NCBI GenBank assembly: GCA_049323435.1
Contig: JBMOMX010000030.1
Span: forward strand, 42,371-106,370
Length of the DNA: 64,000 nucleotides
Direction of reading: 5' to 3'
Origin: UBA11222 sp049323435
GTDB lineage: Bacteria > Pseudomonadota > Alphaproteobacteria > UBA11222
Each line of letters opens with the position of its first letter. The stretch's first letter is position 1. Shown here one piece after another: positions 1-8,014 of the stretch. Below the pieces are notes generated by a model. It did not search any database. It saw only the letters and a list, made by a program, of their open reading frames with translations, and was not told the DNA's origin. A program made the position numbers and the translations under genes.

Positions 1-900
1 AATGTTGCGATGCATAAGCGCTTCACGGGCCATTTCCAATTCGCGCAAGGCTTCGGCGGCCCGGTCTTCCGCCTTGAACCGTTCCGTTACGTCCACGGCG
101 GCGCCGCGAAAACCCTGGAATTTTCCACTGCCAGAATCAAAAATCGGAACGCCGCTCATGTGAAAATGATAGCGCTGCCCGTCATGGCCCTGCATCTGAA
201 AAATGGCGTCACGGAAAGGCTGGTGCTTCAGGAAGCCAGGCGGGGGTTGCGCATCCGCACCCGCGCGATCCACAAAGCGTCCTATCGCGCCCAGCTCACG
301 CCCCAGAAAAAATGCGGCCGGCTTGCCCAGAATACCGCTCGCTTTGTCCGACAAGGCGGCAAGCTGGCCATCTGCATCAAGTTCCCAGAACAGGTCAGAA
401 CCGGAGCGCAATTGATCATGCTTGCGGGCGGCCTCATCGCCGGCGCGCGCCAGGGCGGTGGCCTGGCCTGACATATCCACATAATGCCCGGCAATTCCCA
501 GCAAATTGCCCCGCTCATCATTCAATGGATAGTGGTAGGAACGTATATAGTGCGGCGCACTGTCCACATCTTTTTGGACTGTCACGTCATGCACATAGCT
601 TTCGCCATTGTTGCAAATGAACTGGTAGACATCTTCTTCTACCCGGCCATTTTCGGGCAGACCGCCAACAAGATTATGATAACCCGCACTCAGGAACAGA
701 ATTTTTCCGGACGCACCTGCAACATAAAGCGCCGCATCTTCGGAGAAGCTGACCCTGCTGGCCACCTCTTCCAGCAGATGGGTCAGCACATTGCCATCCG
801 CGGCGCCACTATTCACATGGGGGGCCTCCGAATTCACTTGCGAGGTCTCCGAGGCCGGCGCATCAGCCTCTCCATCGCTATTTCGGATATAACGCTGCAT
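1..900 (-). CDS. PAS-domain sensor protein, C-terminus beyond window edge
   Basis: A 300-codon open frame runs leftward off the window, so only the N-terminal part is seen. Translating the minus strand gives two PAS-like regions, about residues 40-140 and 160-275. The second closes with the PAC-type motif FQGFRGAAVDVTER, followed by a helical linker (ALRELEMAREAL) that commonly leads into a histidine kinase dimerisation domain or a GGDEF domain. The ATG at 900 has GAGG about 8 nt upstream. The gene starts 37 nt after a DUF2336 gene on the same strand and is probably co-transcribed with it. The output domain is not visible, so kinase versus cyclase cannot be decided. Confidence 0.8.
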   Translation of the reverse strand, partial: MQRYIRNSDGEADAPASETSQVNSEAPHVNSGAADGNVLTHLLEEVASRVSFSEDAALYVAGASGKILFLSAGYHNLVGGLPENGRVEEDVYQFICNNGESYVHDVTVQKDVDSAPHYIRSYHYPLNDERGNLLGIAGHYVDMSGQATALARAGDEAARKHDQLRSGSDLFWELDADGQLAALSDKASGILGKPAAFFLGRELGAIGRFVDRAGADAQPPPGFLKHQPFRDAIFQMQGHDGQRYHFHMSGVPIFDSGSGKFQGFRGAAVDVTERFKAEDRAAEALRELEMAREALMHRNI

Positions 901-937
901 GCACGTGCCTCAAACCCCAACAACCGCATTGAAAAAG

Positions 938-2125
938 TCACTTAATTTTAAGTGCCGCTTTTTGTAATTCCGAGTCATTGTGCCAGTAGGTTAGCGTTTT
1001 CTGTGCCTGATCAGAAGTTATTTCTTTAAATAGCCTGAGTAAATTTTGAAGCTGTTGGGCTGACTGTTGTTTATTGTTCTGAGAATGTAAAACTAACAGC
1101 GCCATGGTGGAGAAATGCGCCTCGTTGAGCTTGATTGCCTTACACAAAATCGCAAATGGCGTAATATCCTTATCCAGAATTATGCGATAGACTGTCGAAA
1201 AAGATATGCCTGCTAGATGCGACATACTGGCACAAAAAGCCGGAATTCTGTTTTTGCGAAGCATGTCGATCAACAATTCAACTGTAAGTTGTCCCTCATC
1301 TTTTAATGTTTTTGCCAGCGTTTCCGCCTTTGCCCTGGCGGTGCCGGCGCGCTCGGCTTCTGTTTCGGCGAGTATATCCTTTGTCGCCGCTTCCAGAAGC
1401 GGGTCCACCTCATGTTCCTCAATATTGAAATCACTAAGTATTTTTTGCCGTAATTGAACCGAAACCCACCAGAACATTTTATGCGCCAGTTCGGCGGGAA
1501 GATCGGCGCGCGACAGCAGAGGTTCCTGAAACTGGTCAAAGCGGCGGCTTTCCGCAACCAGATAAGCCATCGACGCCTCGGATATGCTGGCGTTCGGATT
1601 GCGTATCAATGCCTCCAGAATATCCGGTTCTGCGGCATGTTCCACCAGGGCGTCACTGACAGTCGTGGAAAGGTTTTCACGCATGGCGATACAAAGCTGA
1701 TGTTCACGGGTGCGCATCTGCACAACCTCAACCAGCGTCGAATCCTTCAGAATCCTTGAACATTCCAGCAGCGGGCCCGCTACCAGGATTTCGTCCTTTG
1801 CCAGCATGGCAAGCAGCCCGTCAGGGGCGTGGGGCAGATCAACAAGCCGGAGCGCGAGTTCCCGGCGCACCTGCACTTCCATGCTTTTGACCAGATTGGT
1901 CAGAACCTGGTCGGTCAGCGCGCGCGCGTGATCACTCAGCCGTCCATCCTGCGAGACGACCAGATCAAGCACATTCTCAGCGAGAAGCTGGCGCGAACGC
2001 TTGGTGCCTTCTCTTGCCATGGCAATCAATGATGCCATGTCACGGTATGAGTCCTGACGCTCATCAAGCATATTAATCCCACAGATCCGATTCCGCTGAC
2101 GCTTATATTTCCTGTCTGACATCAA
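938..2125 (-). CDS. DUF2336 domain-containing protein
   Basis: A 395-residue protein of the DUF2336 family, which is largely alphaproteobacterial. It is helical and repeat-like, with phrases such as LLAENVLDLVVSQDG and IEALIRNP-type helices in the N-terminal two thirds. A region rich in Ala and Glu follows (about 250-290), then a C-terminal helical part. Function is unknown; members often sit beside signalling genes, which fits the PAS sensor gene directly downstream. Two ATGs lie at the start and another at codon 19 (2071), before a DERQDSYRDM stretch, so the true start could be later. The last codons overlap a perfect 16-nt palindrome (939-954). Confidence 0.75.
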   Translation of the reverse strand: MMSDRKYKRQRNRICGINMLDERQDSYRDMASLIAMAREGTKRSRQLLAENVLDLVVSQDGRLSDHARALTDQVLTNLVKSMEVQVRRELALRLVDLPHAPDGLLAMLAKDEILVAGPLLECSRILKDSTLVEVVQMRTREHQLCIAMRENLSTTVSDALVEHAAEPDILEALIRNPNASISEASMAYLVAESRRFDQFQEPLLSRADLPAELAHKMFWWVSVQLRQKILSDFNIEEHEVDPLLEAATKDILAETEAERAGTARAKAETLAKTLKDEGQLTVELLIDMLRKNRIPAFCASMSHLAGISFSTVYRIILDKDITPFAILCKAIKLNEAHFSTMALLVLHSQNNKQQSAQQLQNLLRLFKEITSDQAQKTLTYWHNDSELQKAALKIK

Positions 2126-2197
2126 CCTATGGTGCTAATGCAAATAATCTGTTAACGAGGGGCAGCTGAGCAGACAAAGATATGGGAAAATCGGGTT

Positions 2198-2434
2198 ATG
2201 GCCGAGCTTGGGCGTATACGATTCGTTAACGATTCCGGTGTCGAAGAAATCGTCACCGGCGTAAAGGAATTTGAATGCATGGGCGCGTCCGCCCCGCATG
2301 ATCATCCGCATATCTATCTGGATATGGGCCGCAACAGCCATATTCGTTGCCCCTATTGCGGCACCCTGTTCAGGAACGACCCCAAACTGGGCGCCCATGA
2401 GGCCCGCCCGCAGGACTGCCTCGTGGCAGGCTGA
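2198..2434 (+). CDS. zf-CHCC zinc-finger protein (NDUFS6-like)
   Basis: A 78-residue protein with the zf-CHCC pattern: Cys27, a His in HDHPHIYLDMG (about 36-38), and Cys51/Cys54 in RCPYCGTLF. The family is related to the mitochondrial complex I accessory subunit NDUFS6 and binds one zinc ion; the bacterial role is not well defined. It is divergent from the DUF2336 gene and sits 39 nt before a small phosphatase gene on the same strand. Length and motif spacing are normal for the family. Confidence 0.85.
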   Translation: MAELGRIRFVNDSGVEEIVTGVKEFECMGASAPHDHPHIYLDMGRNSHIRCPYCGTLFRNDPKLGAHEARPQDCLVAG

Positions 2435-2473
2435 GTTGAGTTGAGCGGCGCTTCTTTCCAGATCAGCGCTGTC

Positions 2474-2989
2474 ATGTCCCGGCACGCCGGGAAAATTGGC
2501 CTTTGCCCCTGCCCCGGAAGAAAATATCCGCCCGTACTGGGCACCCATACCAATCATGACCTGAGCCGGGATCTGCTATCCATCCGGAATTTTCCGGCCG
2601 CTGTGCTGGTCACGCTCATGGAGATGGGCGAACTTGACTGGGCCGGGCCCAGGCTGGCTGAACTCCAGGCGGCCTGCGGGGCGCTGGGATTGCAGCATCT
2701 CTATCTGCCGATTGAGGATGGCGGCATTCCCGACCCGCAATGGGAGGCGGGCTGGCAACGCCACGGCCCCGGTCTTCACGGCTTGCTGCGCGCGGGACAC
2801 AATATCATATTTCATTGCCGGGGCGGACGGGGGCGGGCGGGTCTTGCCGCCACCCGCATGCTGATAGAAACAGGCGAGGATCCGGCACCGGCCATGTCGC
2901 GTGTGCGCGACGCCCGGTCCGGGGCGATAGAAACACGGGATCAGGAAGCCTATTTACTGCGTCTGAGGGATAGTTTTCAGGCGACCTGA
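2474..2989 (+). CDS. Dual-specificity / CDKN3-like protein phosphatase
   Basis: A small cysteine-based phosphatase. The P-loop reads HCRGGRGRAG, matching HCX5R, with the catalytic Cys codon at 2816-2818. A general-acid region (LPIEDGGIPDPQW) lies upstream, as in CDKN3-like bacterial proteins. The N-terminal GKIGLCPCPGRK is also typical of this group. I chose the ATG at 2474 (171 residues); an in-frame TTG at 2441 would add 11 residues and lies very close to the preceding gene. Neither start has a strong ribosome binding site. The substrate is unknown. Confidence 0.75.
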   Translation: MSRHAGKIGLCPCPGRKYPPVLGTHTNHDLSRDLLSIRNFPAAVLVTLMEMGELDWAGPRLAELQAACGALGLQHLYLPIEDGGIPDPQWEAGWQRHGPGLHGLLRAGHNIIFHCRGGRGRAGLAATRMLIETGEDPAPAMSRVRDARSGAIETRDQEAYLLRLRDSFQAT

Positions 2990-3046
2990 ATTCTGTTTGC
3001 TGCTTTAATAAGGGCAATAATAACACCTCAAAGGCGGGAAATACGC

Positions 3047-3844
3047 ATGGCCAGTTTCACATCGGACGGATTGAAGATTGCGTTTAATGCCGTAGGCTAT
3101 GGCGATCCGGTATTGCTGCTGCATGGCTTTGCCGCCAATCGCGGACAGGCCTGGCGGGCCAGCGGCTGGTTTGATCTGCTGGACAAAGCGGGCGTTGATT
3201 ATGCCGCCATGGACCATCGCGGCCATGGCGAAAGCGACAAGCCGCATGACACAGAGGCCTATGCCAGCGACAAGATGATCGCCGATATCATCAACTTTCT
3301 GGATTATCTAAAAGCCGAAAAGGCAAGCATTGTCGCGCATTCCATGGGGGCCCTGCTGACATTGCGTCTGCTGGACCAGCATCCGGAACGCTTCAAAACC
3401 GCCATTCTGTGCGGCGTGGGCGCGCGCATGCTGGAAAAACGCGACGATAGAAAAATCATGGCGGAAGGGCTGACGGCCAGTGACCCGAAAAGCGTCAGTG
3501 ACGAGCATGCCTTGTCATTTCGCGCCTTTGCCGAGTCCACCGGCAGTGATATGAAAGCCCTGGCGGCCTGCATCCAGGCGCGGCGTGAGCCGGTTGACGA
3601 ACAGGCCCTGGCCGCCATCAAAATACCCGTGATGGTCATTACCGGATCCGAAGATGATCTGAGCGGCAAGCCGGAACCGCTTGCGGCGCTGATCCCGGGG
3701 GCCAAGGCCGTAACCATCGAAGGGGCCAGCCATCACACCATCATGGGCGATCCGGATTTCAAGCGGGAAGTGGTGCAGTTTCTGGGTTTGCGCGTAAAAC
3801 CCACGGTCTTTGACGATGATGACGAAGATCGCTGGAAGCGTTAG
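3047..3844 (+). CDS. Alpha/beta hydrolase
   Basis: A 265-residue alpha/beta-hydrolase fold protein. The oxyanion strand is VLLLHGFAANRG (about 22-33), the nucleophile elbow is AHSMG with Ser99, the likely acid is Asp203 or Asp204 in ITGSEDD, and the catalytic His is in GASHH (229-230). No signal peptide is seen. The C-terminus carries an acidic tail (FDDDDED). The specificity could be esterase, lactonase or haloperoxidase-like; it cannot be read from sequence. The gene ends just before palindromic repeat copy A and is convergent with the next gene. Confidence 0.85.
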   Translation: MASFTSDGLKIAFNAVGYGDPVLLLHGFAANRGQAWRASGWFDLLDKAGVDYAAMDHRGHGESDKPHDTEAYASDKMIADIINFLDYLKAEKASIVAHSMGALLTLRLLDQHPERFKTAILCGVGARMLEKRDDRKIMAEGLTASDPKSVSDEHALSFRAFAESTGSDMKALAACIQARREPVDEQALAAIKIPVMVITGSEDDLSGKPEPLAALIPGAKAVTIEGASHHTIMGDPDFKREVVQFLGLRVKPTVFDDDDEDRWKR

Positions 3845-3848
3845 ACTT

Positions 3849-3906
3849 TATTCGGATCAGATGGTATCGCCGTTAGCGAGCCGTCTGATCCACAAAATAG
3901 ACACTA
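3849..3906. repeat. Intergenic palindromic repeat, copy A
   Basis: An imperfect inverted repeat: TTCGGATCAGATGG at the left and GTCTGATCC at the right, around a GC-rich centre. It fills the gap between two convergent genes and reaches the stop codon of the minus-strand gene. The same core and part of the right flank (ATCCAYAAAATWG..CTAG) recur at copy B (about 30761-30821), and the core recurs at copy C (about 34708-34767). It may be a terminator-like or mobile palindromic element. Confidence 0.65.
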
Positions 3907-4473
3907 GCCCTTGCGCGCAGCATGCGCCCCGTTCACGGATGGCTGATGCGTCTGCCTGGCCAGCGCGGCGCGATCGCGGCGCCTGGCAATGGAAGCCTTT
4001 AACTGAAGCGCTGCCTGGATCAGATTATCGAGATGCCGCGCGAGTTGATAAGTGTTGATCGAATCAGGCGTCAAGGTGCCGTGATCTGCAAGCGCCGAAC
4101 CGATCTGTCTTAATGCAGCTGCGGTTTCCTCGCCAAGTTGCGCAAGCAGGGCAGTCCAGTGATGGTTGGGTTCAACATTGATCTCCGGCTGCACCGGCAT
4201 CAGCGCAAATTCCATCAGGCCGGCAAGGCTTTGGGTTACCAGCGGCTCACGCGCGATGGTTTCCAGATCAGCCGCCACGTCGATGGGCATGAACAGTTTC
4301 TCCGATGGATCATAATAGCGGGCCAGTTCGCTATGCCCCACCCGCGTGACCAATGAGGCGGCGTCCAGACCGCCGCAGGACTTGATCAGACGCTTACTGG
4401 CCTGTTTCAGGGCCACATAGTCCGCCAGAGATTTTGACCGCCCTGGTTGTTCCGCCTGGTTCATTGCTGGCAC
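3904..4473 (-). CDS. Phage CII-like regulatory protein
   Basis: A 189-residue protein. Residues about 15-85 resemble the phage regulatory protein CII family: a GGLDAASLVTRVGHSELARYYD helix-turn-helix-like stretch is followed by FMPIDVAADLE and a proline-containing LVTQSLAGLM helix. The C-terminal half is helical and ends in a basic tail (ASIARRRDRAALAR). No other phage genes are nearby, so this looks like a domesticated regulator. A good promoter and a nested dyad lie directly upstream (4511-4601), which suggests autoregulation. The DNA-binding role is inferred from sequence similarity only. Confidence 0.55.
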   Translation of the reverse strand: MPAMNQAEQPGRSKSLADYVALKQASKRLIKSCGGLDAASLVTRVGHSELARYYDPSEKLFMPIDVAADLETIAREPLVTQSLAGLMEFALMPVQPEINVEPNHHWTALLAQLGEETAAALRQIGSALADHGTLTPDSINTYQLARHLDNLIQAALQLKASIARRRDRAALARQTHQPSVNGAHAARKG

Positions 4474-4510
4474 CTTTTTCTATCGCTTCACACGCACAAA
4501 TGGCCGCAGG

Positions 4511-4554
4511 TTAATGCGCAAACCTATCCAAATAGGAGAATCAGTACGCATTAA
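4511..4554. promoter_or_regulatory. Nested inverted repeat, possible operator
   Basis: An outer dyad TTAATGCG (4511-4518) / CGCATTAA (4547-4554) encloses an inner dyad CCTAT (4523-4527) / ATAGG (4532-4536). It lies between the predicted -10 box and the start codon of the CII-like gene, a position suited to an autoregulatory operator or a structured leader. Confidence 0.4.
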
Positions 4555-4572
4555 TATATCTGCATCTGAGAA

Positions 4573-4601
4573 ATATTAAATTTTATTCCTGTTGATTGCA
4601 A
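4573..4601 (-). promoter_or_regulatory. Predicted sigma70-type promoter of the CII-like gene
   Basis: Minus-strand -35 TTGCAA (4596-4601) and -10 TAATAT (4573-4578) are separated by exactly 17 nt in an AT-rich stretch. Transcription would start near 4566 and run into the nested dyad and then the gene starting at 4473. The rest of the 4474-4883 gap holds the groEL terminator and a short GGACC-TTCG-GGTCC tetraloop hairpin (4640-4653); I see no gene in it. Confidence 0.45.
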
Positions 4602-4825
4602 TACGAAAAATAACAATTATAGCGTGTGTTCAGTGACGCGGACCTTCGGGTCCAGCACGGTGCTGAAAAAGAATTTTCGGGGGTGGCACAATTGTTCCAC
4701 TTCCGGAAATACCGGTGATAATCCCCATCTCGCCGGTTTTCTGCCGGTCTCTTTTGACGATTCGCCCCCGTCAGAAGGGGCCGGCATTCCTGCTTGCGGT
4801 TGTCACCAGTACCGGTCAGGCATGC

Positions 4826-4852
4826 AAAAAGGGCTGCGCCTGCACGCAGCCC
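4826..4852 (-). terminator. Rho-independent terminator after groEL
   Basis: On the minus strand a GGGCTGCG / CGCAGCCC stem (4831-4838 with 4845-4852, 6-nt loop) is followed directly by TTTTT. It lies about 30 nt past the groEL stop codon. Confidence 0.85.
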
Positions 4853-4883
4853 TCTCTGGAAGTTTCAGCTAAAGCGTGGCGGA

Positions 4884-6548
4884 TTACATCATGCCGTCCA
4901 TCATGCCGCCGCCCATACCGCCCATACCGCCCATACCGCCCATGCCGCCCATACCGCCGCCATCAGACTTATCCGGCTTCTCGGCAACCATGGCCTCGGT
5001 CATGATCAGCAGACTGGCCACAGAGGCTGCGTCCTGTAGTGCTGTGCGTACCACTTTGGTCGGATCAATGATGCCTTCCTTGAACATATCGACGAATTTA
5101 TCGGTCTGGGCATTGTAACCGATATTCTTGTCCTTTGATTCAAGCAGCTTGCCAACAATGGTGGAACCATCCACGCCGGCATTTTCGGCAATTTGCCGCG
5201 CCGGGGCCTGAAGCGCCTTGCGCACGATGGCGATACCGACTTTCTGGTCGTCATTGGCGGGCTTAAGCCCATCCAGTGCACGAATGGAATAGATCAGGGC
5301 AGCGCCGCCACCCACAACGATTCCTTCCTGCACCGCAGCGCGGGTTGCGCTGAGCGAATCATCGACGCGGTCTTTGCGTTCCTTCACCTCGACCTCGGTC
5401 GCACCTCCGACACGGATCACCGCAACACCGCCGGCCAGCTTGGCCAGACGTTCCTGCAATTTCTCCTTGTCATAATCCGACGTGGTTTCTTCAACCTGCA
5501 TCCGGATCTGATTGCAGCGCGCCTCAATGTCTTTCTTCTTGCCGGCGCCATTGATGATCGTGGTATTATCCTTGTCAATGGTGATCTTCTTGGCGGTGCC
5601 CAGCATGGCAAGGGAGACGCTTTCAAGCTTGATACCCAGATCTTCCGAGATCACAGTGCCGCCGGTCAGTATCGCAATGTCTTCCAGCATCGCCTTGCGG
5701 CGATCCCCAAAGCCCGGCGCCTTGACTGCTGCAACTTTCAGTCCGCCGCGAAGCTTGTTGACGACCAGGGTCGCAAGGGCCTCGCCTTCCACATCTTCGG
5801 CAATGATCAGTAGCGGGCGTCCGGCCTGGACCACCGCTTCCAGCACCGGCAACATGGGTTGCAGGTTGGACAGCTTGCCTTCATTGATCAGGATCAGCGG
5901 GTTTTCAAGCAGCACACTCATTTTGTCAGCATTGGTGATGAAGTAGGGCGACAGATAGCCGCGGTCAAACTGCATGCCTTCGACGACATCCAGTTCGGTC
6001 ACCAGCCCTTTGGCTTCTTCGACCGTGATCACGCCTTCCTGGCCAACCTTGTCCATTGCCTTGGCGATCATTTTACCGATCTCGGTTTCGCCATTGGCGG
6101 AAATGGAGCCCACTTGCGCGATTTCTTCGGAGGACTTGATTTTGCGCGAACGCTTGAGCAAATCTTCGACAACGGCGGCAACCGCCAGGTCGATGCCACG
6201 CTTGAGATCCATCGGGTTCATGCCGGCGGCAACCGACTTGGCGCCTTCGCGTACAATCGCCTGCGCCAGAACCGTCGCAGTCGTTGTACCATCACCGGCA
6301 ATATCATTGGTCTTCTGCGCCACTTCACGCAGCATTTGCGCGCCCATATTTTCGAACTTGTCAGCCAGTTCGATTTCCTTGGCAACCGTCACACCGTCCT
6401 TGGTAATGCGTGGCGCACCATAGGATTTATCAATCAACACGTTGCGGCCTTTGGGGCCCAGCGTAACCTTAACGGCGTTTGCCAGTATATCAACGCCCCT
6501 AAGCATGCGGTCGCGGGCATCCCCACGGAATTTGACATCTTTCGCCAT
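4884..6548 (-). CDS. groEL: 60-kDa chaperonin GroEL
   Basis: Full-length GroEL of 554 residues, the tetradecameric cytosolic ATP-dependent chaperonin. It shows AAKDVKFRGDARDRMLRGV at the N-terminus, the ATP-binding GDGTTTATVLAQ near residue 87, GGGAALIYSI in the equatorial domain, and the usual flexible C-terminal Gly-Gly-Met tail (six or more GGM units). It lies 83 nt downstream of groES on the same strand and shares its CIRCE-controlled promoter; a strong terminator follows. Confidence 0.98.
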   Translation of the reverse strand: MAKDVKFRGDARDRMLRGVDILANAVKVTLGPKGRNVLIDKSYGAPRITKDGVTVAKEIELADKFENMGAQMLREVAQKTNDIAGDGTTTATVLAQAIVREGAKSVAAGMNPMDLKRGIDLAVAAVVEDLLKRSRKIKSSEEIAQVGSISANGETEIGKMIAKAMDKVGQEGVITVEEAKGLVTELDVVEGMQFDRGYLSPYFITNADKMSVLLENPLILINEGKLSNLQPMLPVLEAVVQAGRPLLIIAEDVEGEALATLVVNKLRGGLKVAAVKAPGFGDRRKAMLEDIAILTGGTVISEDLGIKLESVSLAMLGTAKKITIDKDNTTIINGAGKKKDIEARCNQIRMQVEETTSDYDKEKLQERLAKLAGGVAVIRVGGATEVEVKERKDRVDDSLSATRAAVQEGIVVGGGAALIYSIRALDGLKPANDDQKVGIAIVRKALQAPARQIAENAGVDGSTIVGKLLESKDKNIGYNAQTDKFVDMFKEGIIDPTKVVRTALQDAASVASLLIMTEAMVAEKPDKSDGGGMGGMGGMGGMGGMGGGMMDGMM

Positions 6549-6631
6549 CTTGCGAATTCCTTCTGTTTAACGGCCCATAGCTATGGAATGCACTGGCCCC
6601 GGTATGGCGCCAGGCATGACTGAGACTGTGC

Positions 6632-6919
6632 TCAGCTCACTATTCCTAAAATGTCGCTTTCTTTCATAATCATCAGCTCTTCGCCTTTGATCTTGATCTC
6701 GGTGCCAGACCATTTGCCATACAGCACCCGGTCGCCGACCTTGACATCAAGTTTCGCGATGGATCCGTCTTCGCGGCGCGCACCCGGCCCCACGGAGACA
6801 ACTTTGCCTTCCTGCGGTTTTTCCTGGGCGGTGCCTGGAATAATAATACCACCTGCGGTTTTTTCTTCCGCGTCGAGCGGCCGCACGACTACCCGGTCAT
6901 GCAATGGTCTGAAAGCCAT
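6632..6919 (-). CDS. groES: 10-kDa co-chaperonin GroES
   Basis: A 95-residue GroES. It has the N-terminal FRPLHDRVVVRPL, the mobile loop that binds GroEL (EEKTAGGIIIPGTAQEKP, about 17-35), and the GKVVSVGPGAR turn. It is the first gene of the groESL operon, with CIRCE and a sigma70-type promoter upstream (6980-7045). Confidence 0.97.
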   Translation of the reverse strand: MAFRPLHDRVVVRPLDAEEKTAGGIIIPGTAQEKPQEGKVVSVGPGARREDGSIAKLDVKVGDRVLYGKWSGTEIKIKGEELMIMKESDILGIVS

Positions 6920-6979
6920 ATGCGAAGTCTCCTCAATTCAAGATGTCTAAAATCACAGGGCCATGCCGAGCACAGCCGG

Positions 6980-7006
6980 TTAGCACTCACACTATGCGAG
7001 TGCTAA
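6980..7006 (-). promoter_or_regulatory. CIRCE operator (HrcA binding site)
   Basis: TTAGCACTC, 9 nt, GAGTGCTAA: an exact match to the CIRCE consensus. It sits just downstream of the -10 box of the groES promoter, as expected for HrcA repression of groESL. hrcA itself is not in the window. Confidence 0.95.
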
Positions 7007-7016
7007 CTCCGGTCTG

Positions 7017-7045
7017 TAGATAGGTCACAGCCGGGCGCCTGTCAA
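7017..7045 (-). promoter_or_regulatory. groESL promoter (sigma70 type)
   Basis: Minus-strand -35 TTGACA (7040-7045) and -10 TATCTA (7017-7022) with 17-nt spacing. The predicted start lies at the edge of the CIRCE element, so HrcA binding would block initiation. Confidence 0.8.
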
Positions 7046-7078
7046 GGCGCATTAAGGAAAATTGCTCCAGGATGGGGT

Positions 7079-7549
7079 CTAGCCGGCGCGCTGTTTGCGT
7101 TGGACAATGGCAGCTATCAACAGGATGTTGACATTTTCCCCATCGCTCGAAAGCGGCACACCGAGGCGTTCAAAAATGACATAATCTTCCCCATCCGGCA
7201 GCTTGAATTTGCCCTTCAGATAGGCAGGTTTCCTGGTGTTCACGCTGTAGCGGCAGACCTCGGTCAGCGATTCTGCCTGATCGCCAAGCGCCAGCTCAGT
7301 GCTTAACTTGCCGGTCACTTCGCTGCCATATCCGTCAACAATGTTTGTCCCCGCCAGCCTGACACGGAATTGCGGCTCGTCATCCCCATCGCAAAGCACG
7401 TCAAGCAGCATCGTGTGTGGCAAAAAATCCCGCATATGCACCGGATTGATATCCGAGCGCGACGGCATCAAGCGGTCCCCACGTTTTTCCTGCCAATAGT
7501 CGTGCAAAAGCCGAAGCGGCTTAGGGAGACTTTCTACTGAAAAATCCAT
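7079..7549 (-). CDS. PAS_5-type PAS domain protein
   Basis: A 156-residue stand-alone PAS protein of the PAS_5 family, common in alphaproteobacteria. Typical phrases are LLHDYWQEKRGDRLMPSRSDI near the N-terminus, FRVRLAGTNIVDGYGSEVTG in the PAS core, and a C-terminal strand with ENVNILLIAAIV. No output domain is present. I start at the ATG at 7549 (MDFSVESLP), which has AGGAAGG 5 nt upstream; a 40-codon AT-rich extension further upstream is unlikely to be translated. The ligand and partner are unknown. Confidence 0.8.
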   Translation of the reverse strand: MDFSVESLPKPLRLLHDYWQEKRGDRLMPSRSDINPVHMRDFLPHTMLLDVLCDGDDEPQFRVRLAGTNIVDGYGSEVTGKLSTELALGDQAESLTEVCRYSVNTRKPAYLKGKFKLPDGEDYVIFERLGVPLSSDGENVNILLIAAIVQRKQRAG

Positions 7550-8014
7550 GTCCTTCCTGACGGATGATCCCTGTTGAAATATCGAGAATCTAAAATATAA
7601 AGAAGTCAGATCAAAGTAAAGAATTTTATCAATCGGACTTATTAAAAGTAGAAAAAAATTTACCAGCACAACTTTTATAGTATTTCACACAAATATTTAA
7701 ACAAAATATCTTAAATTCTTACATTAATTCTAATTGATATAAAGCTTTCATAAATAATTTCTTCATTTGTGAAAGTAAATCGTACTGAATTTAGGCTATA
7801 TTATATTGTTTCAATGAAATTTTTATAGGTTTATTCGACTGGAGTGAAAGTATTTTAAAATTTAGTCAATTCATGCCCGATCCCGAAGCTTGAAGCGGAT
7901 AAGCGCGGTTTTCATTTTTGCACCAGCGCCAAACTTGTCTGCCAGGGATAAGCCTGGCTGTTTTGGGTGTTTGCGATAGACTGGGTCAGGGAGAGATTTT
8001 TTGGGAGAAACAGG
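7550..8014. other. AT-rich intergenic region
   Basis: A 465-nt gap between divergent genes. Positions about 7590-7870 are strikingly AT-rich compared with the neighbouring G+C-rich genes, with many A and T tracts. It must hold the promoters of both flanking genes, but I cannot single out one. No gene-like frame is seen on either strand. Confidence 0.6.

Noticed and set aside
4903..4955. Short tandem repeat of CCGCCCATA units
   Set aside because: It encodes the normal Gly-Gly-Met tail of GroEL and is not a separate repeat element or CRISPR.
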